From Caballeronia fortuita (GTDB lineage Bacteria; Pseudomonadota; Gammaproteobacteria; Burkholderiales; Burkholderiaceae), in the NCBI RefSeq assembly GCF_001544835.2, contig NZ_FCNX02000013.1, forward strand, positions 124,001 to 188,000: 64,000 nucleotides of DNA, written 5' to 3'. Positions 17,979 to 26,017 of the stretch are shown here, piece after piece. A program made the position numbers and the translations under genes. Under the pieces are notes generated by a model that saw only the letters and a program-made list of their open reading frames with translations, made no database searches and was not told the origin of the DNA. How positions within the stretch are numbered: position 1 is the first letter of the stretch; each line of letters opens with the position of its first letter.

Positions 17979-19790
17979 ATGAACGTCCTCATGAAAATCA
18001 CACGCAAACGCTCGCGCAGGAGCGACGCGGGCAGCATCGCGATGATGTTCGCGATGTGCGCGAGCGCGATGATCGGATCGATGTGCGTGGCGCTCGACAT
18101 GATCGACTACGTGATGACGCAAGGCCGCATGCAGATGGCGCTCGATGCCGCGACGCTGTCGGCGGGCGCCGATCTGCAGCGTTTCGGCAACACGCCGACC
18201 GGCACATCGCTCGCGACATGGCAAAAGGACGCGCGCGCGTATTACGACGCGAACAGTCCCGCCGGCGTGCTCGGCTTCACGATGCCCGACGCGCAGTTCA
18301 GCGCGACCGTATCGGGCGCGCCTGCGACGGGCCAGACGATCGCGCTGTCGGCGTCGGGCTCCTTGCCCTTGATCGCGCCGAAGGTGCTCAGCACGACCTC
18401 GGGCAGCGGTTCGGGTTCGGGATCAGGTTCAGGCAGCGGCGCGACATCGCCCACTACATCGACGATATCGGCGAACAACACCGCGTTGCGGCTGCCGCAG
18501 AGCACGCTGGAACTTGTGCTCGTGCTCGACAACACCGGTTCGATGAAAGACGCCGCGAACGGCAGCTCCGGCCCGAGCAAGATGAGCGGCCTGCAAACCG
18601 CGGCCAATGCGCTGATCGCCGATCTGCTGCCGGGCGGAAGCACGTCGACCAACAAGAACTTCATCGGACTGGTGCCGTTCGCGAGCACCGTCAACACGAC
18701 GGGCGCGCTACCGTCCACCGGAAGCTGGCTCAGCTCGACGCTGCCAAGCTACAACACCAGCAACATAACGACGAGCACATGGAACGGCTGCGTGATCGAG
18801 CCGCGCACGGGCGGCAATCTCTCGCCCGAACCTTATTCGCCGACCGACACGCGCAAGTTCCAGCGCTACTACTACAACGTGCCGCCGACCAAGCTGAAGG
18901 TCATCACGTATAGCTCATCGACGCGCTACAACAACTGCGATACGACGAGCAGCACGACTTCATCGATATCGAACGTGCCGTTCAGCATCGGCTCGTCAGG
19001 GTCGGCGAACAAGTGCAATACCTCCGGCGCCTTCGTGGGCACGGGCATCGGCACGCAATTCGACGAAACCAACACGACGGGCCAGAACCTCACGCAGAAC
19101 TCCGGCTGCCTCGGCACCTCGATGACGTTCCTCACGCAGAACGCGACCACGCTCACGTCGGCCGTCAACAAGATGACGCCGTCGGGCTCGACGATCATCC
19201 CGGTCGGATTGCTGTGGGGCTGGCGCATGCTGGAGCCGTCGTGGTCGCAGAACGTCGCGGGCACGAAGAATGGCTGGACATCGACCGATCCGAGCCTGCC
19301 CAAGCCCACCGACGGTTCCGTGCAGAACCTGCAACGCGTGATGATCGTGCTCACCGACGGCCTGAACCAGATCGGCGCGGCGGGCTCGATACCGAACACG
19401 CTGTACTTCAACGGCCTCTCGGGTGTGGGCACCAACAGCCTCTCTGCGCCGACCGTGCTGCGCGCCGACGGCTCGAAGATGTCGAACGCGCTCACGGACT
19501 CGTCGGAACTGCACGGCGGCAGCATCAAGGACCCGTCGAGCGGCAACAACGCGGGCTATCCCGACGACGCCAACTCGTATCAACTCGCCATCTGCAGCGC
19601 GATCAAGGCGGCCGGCATCACGGTCTATTCGATCACGTTCGGCGCATCGGCATCGAGCTCGACGGCGCAGGTCACGATGCAGAACTGCGCAAGTCCCGGC
19701 AACTACTATCACGCGCCGGACAACACGACGCTCGAGAACATCTTCCAGCAGATCGCCGGCAATCTCGGCGTGCTGCGCCTCACGAAGTAA
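17979..19790 (+). CDS. tadG: TadG-like pilus protein with von Willebrand factor A domain
   Basis: A 603-aa protein that ends the tad locus. Seen: an N-terminal TadE/TadG-type membrane segment (GSIAMMFAMCASAMIGSMCV), a Gly-Ser linker of about seven GS units (residues near 140-155), and a vWA domain starting at LELVLVLDNTGSM with the metal-site DxxxS pattern (about residue 180), later VMIVLTDGLNQIG. Between and after these the chain is Ser/Thr/Asn-rich with several cysteines, like a surface adhesin. ATG at 17979 is preferred; ATG at 17991 is an alternative. TadG is proposed to anchor or tip the pilus. A short hairpin follows. Confidence 0.88.
   Translation: MNVLMKITRKRSRRSDAGSIAMMFAMCASAMIGSMCVALDMIDYVMTQGRMQMALDAATLSAGADLQRFGNTPTGTSLATWQKDARAYYDANSPAGVLGFTMPDAQFSATVSGAPATGQTIALSASGSLPLIAPKVLSTTSGSGSGSGSGSGSGATSPTTSTISANNTALRLPQSTLELVLVLDNTGSMKDAANGSSGPSKMSGLQTAANALIADLLPGGSTSTNKNFIGLVPFASTVNTTGALPSTGSWLSSTLPSYNTSNITTSTWNGCVIEPRTGGNLSPEPYSPTDTRKFQRYYYNVPPTKLKVITYSSSTRYNNCDTTSSTTSSISNVPFSIGSSGSANKCNTSGAFVGTGIGTQFDETNTTGQNLTQNSGCLGTSMTFLTQNATTLTSAVNKMTPSGSTIIPVGLLWGWRMLEPSWSQNVAGTKNGWTSTDPSLPKPTDGSVQNLQRVMIVLTDGLNQIGAAGSIPNTLYFNGLSGVGTNSLSAPTVLRADGSKMSNALTDSSELHGGSIKDPSSGNNAGYPDDANSYQLAICSAIKAAGITVYSITFGASASSSTAQVTMQNCASPGNYYHAPDNTTLENIFQQIAGNLGVLRLTK
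18397..18441 (+). repeat. Gly-Ser codon repeat in tadG
   Basis: In-frame GGx-TCx/AGC codons encode about seven consecutive Ser-Gly units linking the membrane-proximal part of TadG to its vWA domain. Because the unit is a multiple of three, length change would alter linker length without a frameshift. Confidence 0.7.
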
Positions 19791-19792
19791 CA

Positions 19793-19810
19793 CGAAGCGC
19801 TACCGCTTCG
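19793..19810. terminator. Hairpin between convergent tadG and iron-permease-like gene
   Basis: CGAAGCG-CTAC-CGCTTCG, a perfect 7-bp stem with a 4-base loop that includes the stop codon of the minus-strand gene. It lies directly between two convergent genes and probably serves as a terminator for both, although neither side has a clear U-run. Confidence 0.5.
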
Positions 19811-20243
19811 GCTTGCCGGAGCGGTCATCGCGATCCTCGAACGACGGCATGTCGATGTCCTTGCTCGCCGAGCGCAGGCCGTCGCGCGCTTCCTGCGCGA
19901 GCTTTTCGTAGCGCTTGCGAAAAACCGTCAGTTCCTTCTCGTCCAGTTCTTCGAGATCGAGCAGCGCGTTATGCGCCTTGTCGATTGCGCGGATGAGTTC
20001 GTCAAGCTTGATCTGCATCGCGGCGGTATCGCGGTTCTGCGTGTTCTGGATCAGGAAGACCATGAGGAACGTGACGATGGTCGTCGACGTATTGATGACG
20101 AGCTGCCACGTGTCGCTGAAATGAAAGAGCGGCCCGGACACGGCCCAGACGATCACGAGCACCACGGCGATGACGAAGGTCGATGCGCGGCCCGCCATTT
20201 GCGCGAGCGCATTCGAGAACTTGAGGAACCAGGATGTCTTCAT
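19800..20243 (-). CDS. Low-affinity iron permease family membrane protein
   Basis: A 147-aa small membrane protein with two hydrophobic segments (ASTFVIAVVLVIVWAVSGPL and LVINTSTTIVTFLMVFLIQN), then TQNRDTAAMQIKLDELIRAI, which is characteristic of the family annotated as low-affinity iron permease, and a charged coiled-coil-like C-terminus. The transport role is taken from the family name and weakly supported for bacterial members. I chose ATG at 20243, with a GGAG site 8 bases upstream. It is divergent from the glycosylase gene and convergent with tadG. Confidence 0.83.
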   Translation of the reverse strand: MKTSWFLKFSNALAQMAGRASTFVIAVVLVIVWAVSGPLFHFSDTWQLVINTSTTIVTFLMVFLIQNTQNRDTAAMQIKLDELIRAIDKAHNALLDLEELDEKELTVFRKRYEKLAQEARDGLRSASKDIDMPSFEDRDDRSGKPKR

Positions 20244-20303
20244 TCGGCGTCTCCGGATAGTCACGTTTCATGCGTTGGCACGGCCGCGGCTAGAATACCG
20301 CCT

Positions 20304-20876
20304 GTGAACAAGAAGCCCAAACCCATCGATTTCCACGCGCCGTCCGAGATCGTCGCGCGACGTCTGATCGGCGCAATCGTGACCGTCGACGGCGTCGGCG
20401 GGCGCATCGTCGAAACGGAAGCCTACGATCGCGAGGATCCGGCGTCGCACAGCTTCTCCGGCCCGACGCCGCGCAACGCCGCAATGTTCGGGCCGCCCGC
20501 GCACGTCTACGTCTACCGCTCGTACGGCATTCACTGGTGCATGAACTTCGTGTGCCGCGAAGACGGTCACGGCGCGGGCGTGCTGATTCGCGCGATCGAG
20601 CCGCTCACCGGCATCGACGACATGCGCGCGCGGCGCGGGCTCGAACCGCTGCGGCTTCTTTGTTCGGGACCGGGGCGCGTCGCGCAGGCGCTCGGCGTCA
20701 CGCACAAGCACAACGGCATGTCGCTGCTCGAAGCGCCGTTTCATCTCGAGCCTTCGTGCGAAGACGTCGAGATCGTGCAGGGGCCGCGCATCGGCATCAG
20801 CAAGGCAATGGACGTGCCGTGGCGCTTCGGGCTTGCCGGATCGAAGTTCGTCAGCAAGCCCTTTCCGAAGGATTGA
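20304..20876 (+). CDS. DNA-3-methyladenine glycosylase (Mpg/AAG family)
   Basis: A 190-aa base-excision repair enzyme that removes alkylated purines from DNA. Seen: APSEIVARRLIGAIVTVDG, RIVETEAYDREDPASHSFSG (catalytic Glu in ETEAY), RNAAMFGPPAHVYVYRSYGI and GPGRVAQALGV, in the order and spacing of the AAG family. GTG at 20304 fits the family start; a longer open frame upstream runs antisense through the neighbouring gene. The alternative name is Mpg. Confidence 0.92.
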   Translation: MNKKPKPIDFHAPSEIVARRLIGAIVTVDGVGGRIVETEAYDREDPASHSFSGPTPRNAAMFGPPAHVYVYRSYGIHWCMNFVCREDGHGAGVLIRAIEPLTGIDDMRARRGLEPLRLLCSGPGRVAQALGVTHKHNGMSLLEAPFHLEPSCEDVEIVQGPRIGISKAMDVPWRFGLAGSKFVSKPFPKD

Positions 20877-20888
20877 CGCGTCGATGCC

Positions 20889-22079
20889 TCAGTCGGCCGG
20901 ACGCAGCTTCTTCACCTCTTCGTCCGATGGCTGCACGCTCGCGCCATCAACGTAACGGAACGACGTCATCACGCCCTTGCCGTCCTTCTGCCCCGTCACG
21001 CCGACATACGCGCCCATCGTCGATTGATTGTCCTGCTTGCGGTACGTGATGGGACCGAACGGCGTATCGACGGGCAGGCCCTTGAATGCGGCGGCGAGCT
21101 TGTCGGCATCGGGCGAACCCGCTTTCTTCAGGCCGTTGGCGATCGACATCATGGCCGTATAGCCGACCACCGATCCGAGGCGCGGATAGTCGTGATACTT
21201 CGCCTCGTAAGCGGCGACGAACTTCTTGTTCGCGGGCGTATCGATCGAATACCACGGATACCCCGTCACGATCCAGCCGACCGGCGCTTCCTTGCCGAGC
21301 GGATCGAGGTAATCCGGCTCGCCCGTCAAGAGCGACACGACCGCGCGATCCTTGAACAAACCGCGCGTGTTGCCTTCGCGCACGAACTTGCCGAGGTCCG
21401 CGCTGAAGAGCACGTTGAAGATGGCGTCGGGCTTCGCGTCGGCGAGTGCTTGCGTGACCGCGCCTGCATCGATGTTGCCGAGCGGCGTCGCTTGCTCCGC
21501 GACGAACTCGACATCCGGCTGCGCGGCCTTCAGCAGGCGCTTGAACGTCGCCACCGCCGATTGCCCGTACTCGTAGTTCGGATAGACGAGCGCCCAGCGC
21601 TTCTTCTTGAGCTTTGCGGCTTCGGGCACGAGCATCGCGACCTGCATGTACGTCGACGGACGCAGCCGGTACGTGTACTTGTTGCCATCCTGCCAGACGA
21701 TCTTGTCGGTGAGCGGTTCGGCCGCAAGGAAGAAGATGCGCCGCTGCTTCGCGTAGTCCGCGAGCGCGAGACCCGTGTTCGACAGATAGCCGCCGAACAA
21801 CAGCTTCACCTGTTCGCGCGTGACGAGCTCCTGCGCGACACGAACCGTATCGCCGGGATTGCCGTTGTCGTCGCGCGAAACGACTTCGAGCTTGTTGCCG
21901 TCGATGCCGCCCGCCGCGTTGATCTCGTCGAGCGCGAGATTCCAGCCGTTCTTGTACGGCATGAGGAACGCGGGTTGCGCCTTGTAGCTGTTGATCTCGC
22001 CGATCTTGATGGTGTCGGCATGCGCGGCGAACGTCATGCCCGCTGCGATGGCTGCGATAGTGAAGCGCATTGGCGCCAT
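20889..22079 (-). CDS. Branched-chain amino acid/amide ABC transporter substrate-binding protein (LivK-like)
   Basis: A 396-aa periplasmic type I binding protein. Seen: a signal peptide (MRFTIAAIAAGMTFAAHA), then IKIGEINSYKAQPAFLMPYK, WNLALDEINAAGGIDG, LEVVSRDDNGNPGDTVRVAQ and LLFGGYLSNTGLALADYA, all typical of LivK/AmiC-type receptors. A GAGG site lies upstream of the ATG at 22079; an ATG three codons further in is possible. It is the last gene of a minus-strand operon livHM-livG-livF-livK. The ligand is unknown; the divergent amine-catabolism genes make an amide, polyamine or amino acid plausible. Confidence 0.9.
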   Translation of the reverse strand: MAPMRFTIAAIAAGMTFAAHADTIKIGEINSYKAQPAFLMPYKNGWNLALDEINAAGGIDGNKLEVVSRDDNGNPGDTVRVAQELVTREQVKLLFGGYLSNTGLALADYAKQRRIFFLAAEPLTDKIVWQDGNKYTYRLRPSTYMQVAMLVPEAAKLKKKRWALVYPNYEYGQSAVATFKRLLKAAQPDVEFVAEQATPLGNIDAGAVTQALADAKPDAIFNVLFSADLGKFVREGNTRGLFKDRAVVSLLTGEPDYLDPLGKEAPVGWIVTGYPWYSIDTPANKKFVAAYEAKYHDYPRLGSVVGYTAMMSIANGLKKAGSPDADKLAAAFKGLPVDTPFGPITYRKQDNQSTMGAYVGVTGQKDGKGVMTSFRYVDGASVQPSDEEVKKLRPAD

Positions 22080-22109
22080 TGAGTTATCCCTCTCAGTTTG
22101 AATGATCGA

Positions 22110-22817
22110 TCAGACGCCGAGCAACTCGCGGCGCGCGGCATTGTCGTTTGCGAATGCGTGCATCGGACCTTCATGGCGAATCTGGCCTTTCTCCAGCACA
22201 TACACGCGATCGCTGACGAGTTCCGCGAAATGCAGGTTTTGTTCCGACAGAAGGATCGCAAGCCCTTCGCGCTTCAGTTCGAGAATCATATCGGCCATTT
22301 GCTCGACGATCACGGGCGCCACGCCTTCCGATGGCTCGTCGAGCAGCACGAGGCGCGGATTGCCCATCAGCGTGCGCGAGACGGTCAGCATCTGCTGCTC
22401 GCCGCCGCTCATGCGGCTCGCGCGGCGATGACGCATGTCGCCCAGATTCGGGAACACGCGAAAGAGCTTCTCCGGCGTCCACAGCGGCGCGCCATCGCGC
22501 GGCGGCTGGCGGCCCGTATCGAGATTCTCCATGACCGTGAGATCGCCGAAGACGCGGCGATCTTCGGGTACATAGCCCAGACCCTTGCGCGCGATGCGAT
22601 GCGTCGCCATGCCGGCGATGTCCTCGTCCATGAACGACACCGCGCCCGACATGCGCGGCAGCAGGCCCATCACGGCTTTCATCGTGGTCGATTTGCCCGC
22701 GCCGTTGCGGCCCATCAGCGCGACGACTTCGCCGCGTCCAACTTCGAAGCCCACATCGAACAATATCTGCGCGCGGCCATAGAACGCATTGAGCGCGTCG
22801 ACTTTCAGCAGCGTCAT
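22110..22817 (-). CDS. livF: ABC transporter ATP-binding protein LivF
   Basis: A 235-aa ATPase of the high-affinity branched-chain-type importer. Seen: Walker A ALMGRNGAGKSTTMKAV, Q-loop region GYVPEDRRVFGDLTVMENL, signature RMSGGEQQMLTVSRTL, Walker B PRLVLLDEPSEGVAP and the H-loop following AILLSEQNLHFAE. The start ATG at 22817 overlaps the livG stop (ATGA), so the two ATPases are coupled. A longer open frame upstream runs over livG in the wrong frame. Confidence 0.93.
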   Translation of the reverse strand: MTLLKVDALNAFYGRAQILFDVGFEVGRGEVVALMGRNGAGKSTTMKAVMGLLPRMSGAVSFMDEDIAGMATHRIARKGLGYVPEDRRVFGDLTVMENLDTGRQPPRDGAPLWTPEKLFRVFPNLGDMRHRRASRMSGGEQQMLTVSRTLMGNPRLVLLDEPSEGVAPVIVEQMADMILELKREGLAILLSEQNLHFAELVSDRVYVLEKGQIRHEGPMHAFANDNAARRELLGV

Positions 22818-23599
22818 GTCGATGCTCCCGCGCGCGACGACACGCGCGGCGAAAACGATGCGCCCGTGCCGAGATAAACCTCGCGCACGCGCGCATCGTT
22901 GCGGATGGCCTGCGCATCGCCCTGTGCGATGACGCGCCCGCGCGCGAGCACGATCAGCGTGTCCGCATGCGAAAACACCACGTCCATGCTGTGCTCCGTG
23001 AACAGCACGCCGATGTTGCGTTCCTTCGCGAGACGCGCGGTCAGCGCCATCAGTTCGTTGCGTTCCTGCGGCGCCATGCCCGCGGTCGGCTCGTCCATCA
23101 GCAGGAGCTTCGGATGGTTCGCGAGCGCGATCGCAAGCTCGACGCGTTTCACGTCGCCGTATGCGAGCACCGCGCAACTGCGATGCGCGTGCATCGACAT
23201 GCCGACGAGATCGAGCAAGGCCATCGCTTCGTCTTCTCTCCATGACGCCACGCGCTGAAAGAGCCGGTACACACGCCGCTCGCGCGAGAGCAACGCCATC
23301 TGCACGTTTTCGAGGACGGTCATCGAATTGAAGGTCGCGGCGATCTGGAACGTGCGCGCGACGCCAAGCCGCCAGATATCGCGCGGACGCATGCCGGCGA
23401 TGTCGTGACCGGCGAAACGGATCACGCCGCTGTCAGGCTTCAGTTGACCGTTGATCATGTTGAAGCACGTCGACTTGCCCGCGCCGTTCGGACCGATCAG
23501 CGCGAGCAGGCGGCCTCCTTCGAGATCGAAAGAGACATCGTCGACGGCATGCACGCCATCGAACGACTTCGAGAGCTGCGCGACCGCAAGCAAGGTCAT
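22814..23599 (-). CDS. livG: ABC transporter ATP-binding protein LivG
   Basis: A 261-aa ATPase, partner of LivF. Seen: Walker A ALIGPNGAGKSTCFNMING, the family motif GVARTFQIAATFNSMTVLEN, Walker B PKLLLMDEPTAGMAP and ERNIGVLFTEHSMDVVFSHA with the H-loop. The signature segment reads LAYGDVKRVELAIAL, with LAYGD in place of the usual LSYGE/LSGG, a mild variant common in LivG. It has a GGGAGG ribosome site; the ATG at 23599 overlaps the stop of the permease gene and its own stop overlaps livF. Confidence 0.93.
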   Translation of the reverse strand: MTLLAVAQLSKSFDGVHAVDDVSFDLEGGRLLALIGPNGAGKSTCFNMINGQLKPDSGVIRFAGHDIAGMRPRDIWRLGVARTFQIAATFNSMTVLENVQMALLSRERRVYRLFQRVASWREDEAMALLDLVGMSMHAHRSCAVLAYGDVKRVELAIALANHPKLLLMDEPTAGMAPQERNELMALTARLAKERNIGVLFTEHSMDVVFSHADTLIVLARGRVIAQGDAQAIRNDARVREVYLGTGASFSPRVSSRAGAST

Positions 23600-25512
23600 T
23601 GCGCCTCCCTGAAGAAGCGCTCGCGCACAAAGCCCGCGATGCCCTGCGGAAACGCGATGACGAGCACGAGGATCGCCGCGCCGAGCAATGCCTGCCAGTA
23701 ATCGGTCTGACGCGCGACCGTGTCTTGCAGCCACGTGAACACGCTTGCGCCGACGATCGGTCCGGCGAGCGTCTGGATACCGCCGAGCAGGACCATGACG
23801 AGACCGTCGACGGAGCGGCCCACGCTGATCGCTTCCGGTGAGATGTTGCCCTTCGAGAACGCGTAGAGCGAACCCGCGAGTCCGCACACGAGACCTGCGA
23901 CGACGAAAGCGGCCCACTGCACGCGCGCGACGTTCAGGCCGATGGCTTCGGCGCGCAACGGCGAATCGCGGCCCGCGCGCATCGCGAGTCCGAGCGGCGA
24001 GAACAGCATGCGGCGCAACATCCAGACGCCGATCACGGCGAAGAAGAGCGTGAGGTAATAGAACGCGACAGGCGATGCGAGCCACGGCGACGGCCAGATG
24101 CCGAGGATGCCGTTGCTGCCGCCCGTCACCGCGTCCCATTGAAAGACGACGGACCACACGATCTGCGCGAACGCGAGCGTGAGCATCGCAAGATAGACAC
24201 CCGATAGCCGCACGCAGAACCAGCCGAACACGATCGCACCGATGCCCGCGATCAGCGGCCCGAGCACGAGCGCGGCTTCCATCGGCAAGGCGAGCACCTT
24301 GAGAAACAACGCCGCGCCGTATGCGCCGAGACCGAAGTACGCCGCGTGACCGAACGAATGCATGCCGCCCGGGCCCATGATGAAGTGCAGGCTGGCGGCG
24401 AAGAGGACCGCGATCATGATCTCGACGAAGAGGACAGGCATGTACGGAAACGCATCGGCGGCGAGCGGCGCGAGTGCGAGCGCGATGACGATGCCAACGG
24501 CCGCGAGCTTCATCGCGCGCGTGGCGGGACGCAATGGCTGCTCGGCGGGCGCGGCCGACCGCGCGATCGCCGTTGCACGCCCGAAGAGTCCCCACGGACG
24601 CAGCACAAGCACGACGGCCATCACGGCGAACTCCGCGACGAGCGTGAACTTCGACAACGAGAAGCCGACTCCCATGATCGACACGTGCCCGATGCCGATG
24701 CACATCGCCTTGATCTCGGCGATCAGCAGCGCCGCGACGAACGCGCCCGGAATGGAGCCCATGCCGCCCACCACGACGACAACGAACGCCTGCCCGATGG
24801 TCTCGATATCGAGCGACAGATTCGCCGACATGCGCGGCACCTGCAGCGCGCCGCCGAGACCTGCAAGCATCGCGCCGACGAAGAACACGCCCGTGAAAAG
24901 CCACGCCTGATTGACGCCGAGCGCGCCGAGCATCTCGCGGTCCGCGCTCGCCGCGCGCACGAGCGTGCCCCAGCGCGTGCGCGTGAGCGCGTACCAGAGC
25001 GCGAGCAGCACGAGCGGCCCGATGACGATCAACGCGAGATCGTAAGCAGGCAATGCATGGCCGAGCAATTGCACCGCGCCTTCGAGATGCGGCGCGCGCG
25101 GGCCGAACAGATCTTCCGGTCCCCAGCGCCACAACGCGGCATCGCGAATGATGAGCACGAGCGCGAACGTGGCAAGCAGATGAAACAGCTCAGGCGCCCG
25201 ATAGATGCGCCTCAGCACGCTCACTTCGATCGCCGCGCCGATCGCGCCGACGAACAACGCGGCGCCCGCGACCGATGCCCAGAAGCCCGCGACGCTATTG
25301 CCGAAGCGGCTCGTCAGGCTGTATGCGACATATACGCCGAGCATGTAGAGCGAGCCGTGCGCGAAGTTGACGATACGCGTGACGCCGAAGATCAGCGAAA
25401 GCCCCGACGCGACGAGAAAGAGCGCGCAGGCATCGGCTAAGCCATTGACGAGTTGAACGAGCAGGTTCGAGAGCATCGGCCCGGTAAGCATTTCGGCGGA
25501 AAGAGCCGACAT
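23596..25512 (-). CDS. Fused LivH-LivM ABC transporter permease
   Basis: A 638-aa membrane protein holding both permease halves normally encoded by livH and livM. Residues 1 to about 310 match LivH (SGLSLIFGVTRIVNFAHGSL, ATFALVLIIRDAALWRWGPE, GSIPGAFVAALLIAEIKAMC), and about 330 to 638 match LivM (FAASLHFIMGPGGMHSFGHA, GAYGAALFLKVLALPMEAAL, TGGSNGILGIWP, AFPQGIAGFVRERFF). The join falls in a short polar stretch (AIARSAAPAEQPLRPATRAM). I chose ATG at 25512; ATGs at 25491 and 25476 are possible, and no start has a strong ribosome site. The first gene of the operon, its stop overlaps livG. Confidence 0.9.
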   Translation of the reverse strand: MSALSAEMLTGPMLSNLLVQLVNGLADACALFLVASGLSLIFGVTRIVNFAHGSLYMLGVYVAYSLTSRFGNSVAGFWASVAGAALFVGAIGAAIEVSVLRRIYRAPELFHLLATFALVLIIRDAALWRWGPEDLFGPRAPHLEGAVQLLGHALPAYDLALIVIGPLVLLALWYALTRTRWGTLVRAASADREMLGALGVNQAWLFTGVFFVGAMLAGLGGALQVPRMSANLSLDIETIGQAFVVVVVGGMGSIPGAFVAALLIAEIKAMCIGIGHVSIMGVGFSLSKFTLVAEFAVMAVVLVLRPWGLFGRATAIARSAAPAEQPLRPATRAMKLAAVGIVIALALAPLAADAFPYMPVLFVEIMIAVLFAASLHFIMGPGGMHSFGHAAYFGLGAYGAALFLKVLALPMEAALVLGPLIAGIGAIVFGWFCVRLSGVYLAMLTLAFAQIVWSVVFQWDAVTGGSNGILGIWPSPWLASPVAFYYLTLFFAVIGVWMLRRMLFSPLGLAMRAGRDSPLRAEAIGLNVARVQWAAFVVAGLVCGLAGSLYAFSKGNISPEAISVGRSVDGLVMVLLGGIQTLAGPIVGASVFTWLQDTVARQTDYWQALLGAAILVLVIAFPQGIAGFVRERFFREAQ

Positions 25513-25583
25513 TATCGATGAATTGCGCAACAGCTTCCTCGCGCAACAAAATAGACTCGCGCGCAGCCGATGGAAAAAACGTA

Positions 25584-25611
25584 TTGACGGCGTTTGTCTC
25601 TCGTATATGCT
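25584..25611 (+). promoter_or_regulatory. Candidate sigma-70 promoter of the gamma-glutamylpolyamine synthetase operon
   Basis: TTGACG at 25584-25589 and TATGCT at 25606-25611 with a 16-base spacer. It points toward the synthetase and aminotransferase genes and sits upstream of a 7-bp inverted repeat that would overlap the transcript start. Confidence 0.5.
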
Positions 25612-25623
25612 CGCTGAAGGGCA

Positions 25624-25641
25624 ATTGCCGGCATCGGCAAT
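25624..25641. promoter_or_regulatory. Inverted repeat downstream of the promoter (putative operator)
   Basis: ATTGCCG-GCAT-CGGCAAT, perfect 7-bp arms around a 4-base centre, beginning 13 bases after the -10 element. Position and symmetry fit a repressor operator near the transcript start; the regulator is not identified. Confidence 0.5.
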
Positions 25642-25925
25642 GCTCTGCAAATCAACCCGACCCACGAGTCTTATCGTGACAGTCCAAAGCCCTCTGGCAC
25701 GTCGGAGCCGCGGCTCCTGCGCCGATCGCTGCGGCAAGCTTCCCGATCGCCGCTTCCTGTCGGTACTGACCATCCTCTCGCGCCGCTGCGTGCGGCGCCG
25801 CAACGCCGTTTCCGCCCGCGCGTTCATCGCCGTGCATTGCGTCGGCGTGGCCTCGCTGCTGCCGTAGCGCCTCTTCACTCTTCTCGCTGTTCCGCTCAAC
25901 GACTGGTCCGCTCGCGTGCATTGGC

Positions 25926-25945
25926 ACGCGTGAATGCGCACGCGT
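25926..25945 (+). other. Leader hairpin 1
   Basis: ACGCGTG-AATGCG-CACGCGT, a perfect 7-bp stem with a 6-base loop in the leader of the synthetase gene, about 70 bases before the start codon. No U-run follows. Confidence 0.5.
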
Positions 25946-25954
25946 TCCCCGTGC

Positions 25955-25978
25955 GCCTTCGCGATGCCTCGCGAAGGC
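25955..25978 (+). other. Leader hairpin 2
   Basis: GCCTTCGCG-ATGCCT-CGCGAAGGC, a perfect 9-bp stem with a 6-base loop, 39 bases before the synthetase ATG and 9 bases after hairpin 1. The absence of a U-run argues against a simple terminator. Confidence 0.55.
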
Positions 25979-26017
25979 CGTGGACGCGCGCGCCCGCTCA
26001 AACATACGAGAACGAAA

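Larger units (their letters stand above)
25513..26017 (+). other. Intergenic leader region between livHM and the gamma-glutamylpolyamine synthetase gene
   Basis: About 505 bases between divergent operons with no convincing gene: the longest open frames are arginine/proline-rich shadows without ribosome sites. From the candidate promoter at 25584-25611 to the ATG at 26018 there is a leader of about 400 bases, C/T-rich in the middle, with a palindrome just downstream of the promoter (25624-25641), a 14-bp self-complementary element (25704-25717) and two tandem hairpins (25926-25945 and 25955-25978). Confidence 0.6.

Noticed and set aside
18397..18441. Repeat tract in tadG considered as a CRISPR or mobile repeat
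   Set aside because: It is a short in-frame codon repeat encoding a Gly-Ser linker, without spacers or flanking duplications.
25523..25867. A 114-aa plus-strand frame in the leader of the synthetase gene
   Set aside because: No ribosome site, no family resemblance, Arg/Ser-rich composition of non-coding high-G+C DNA.
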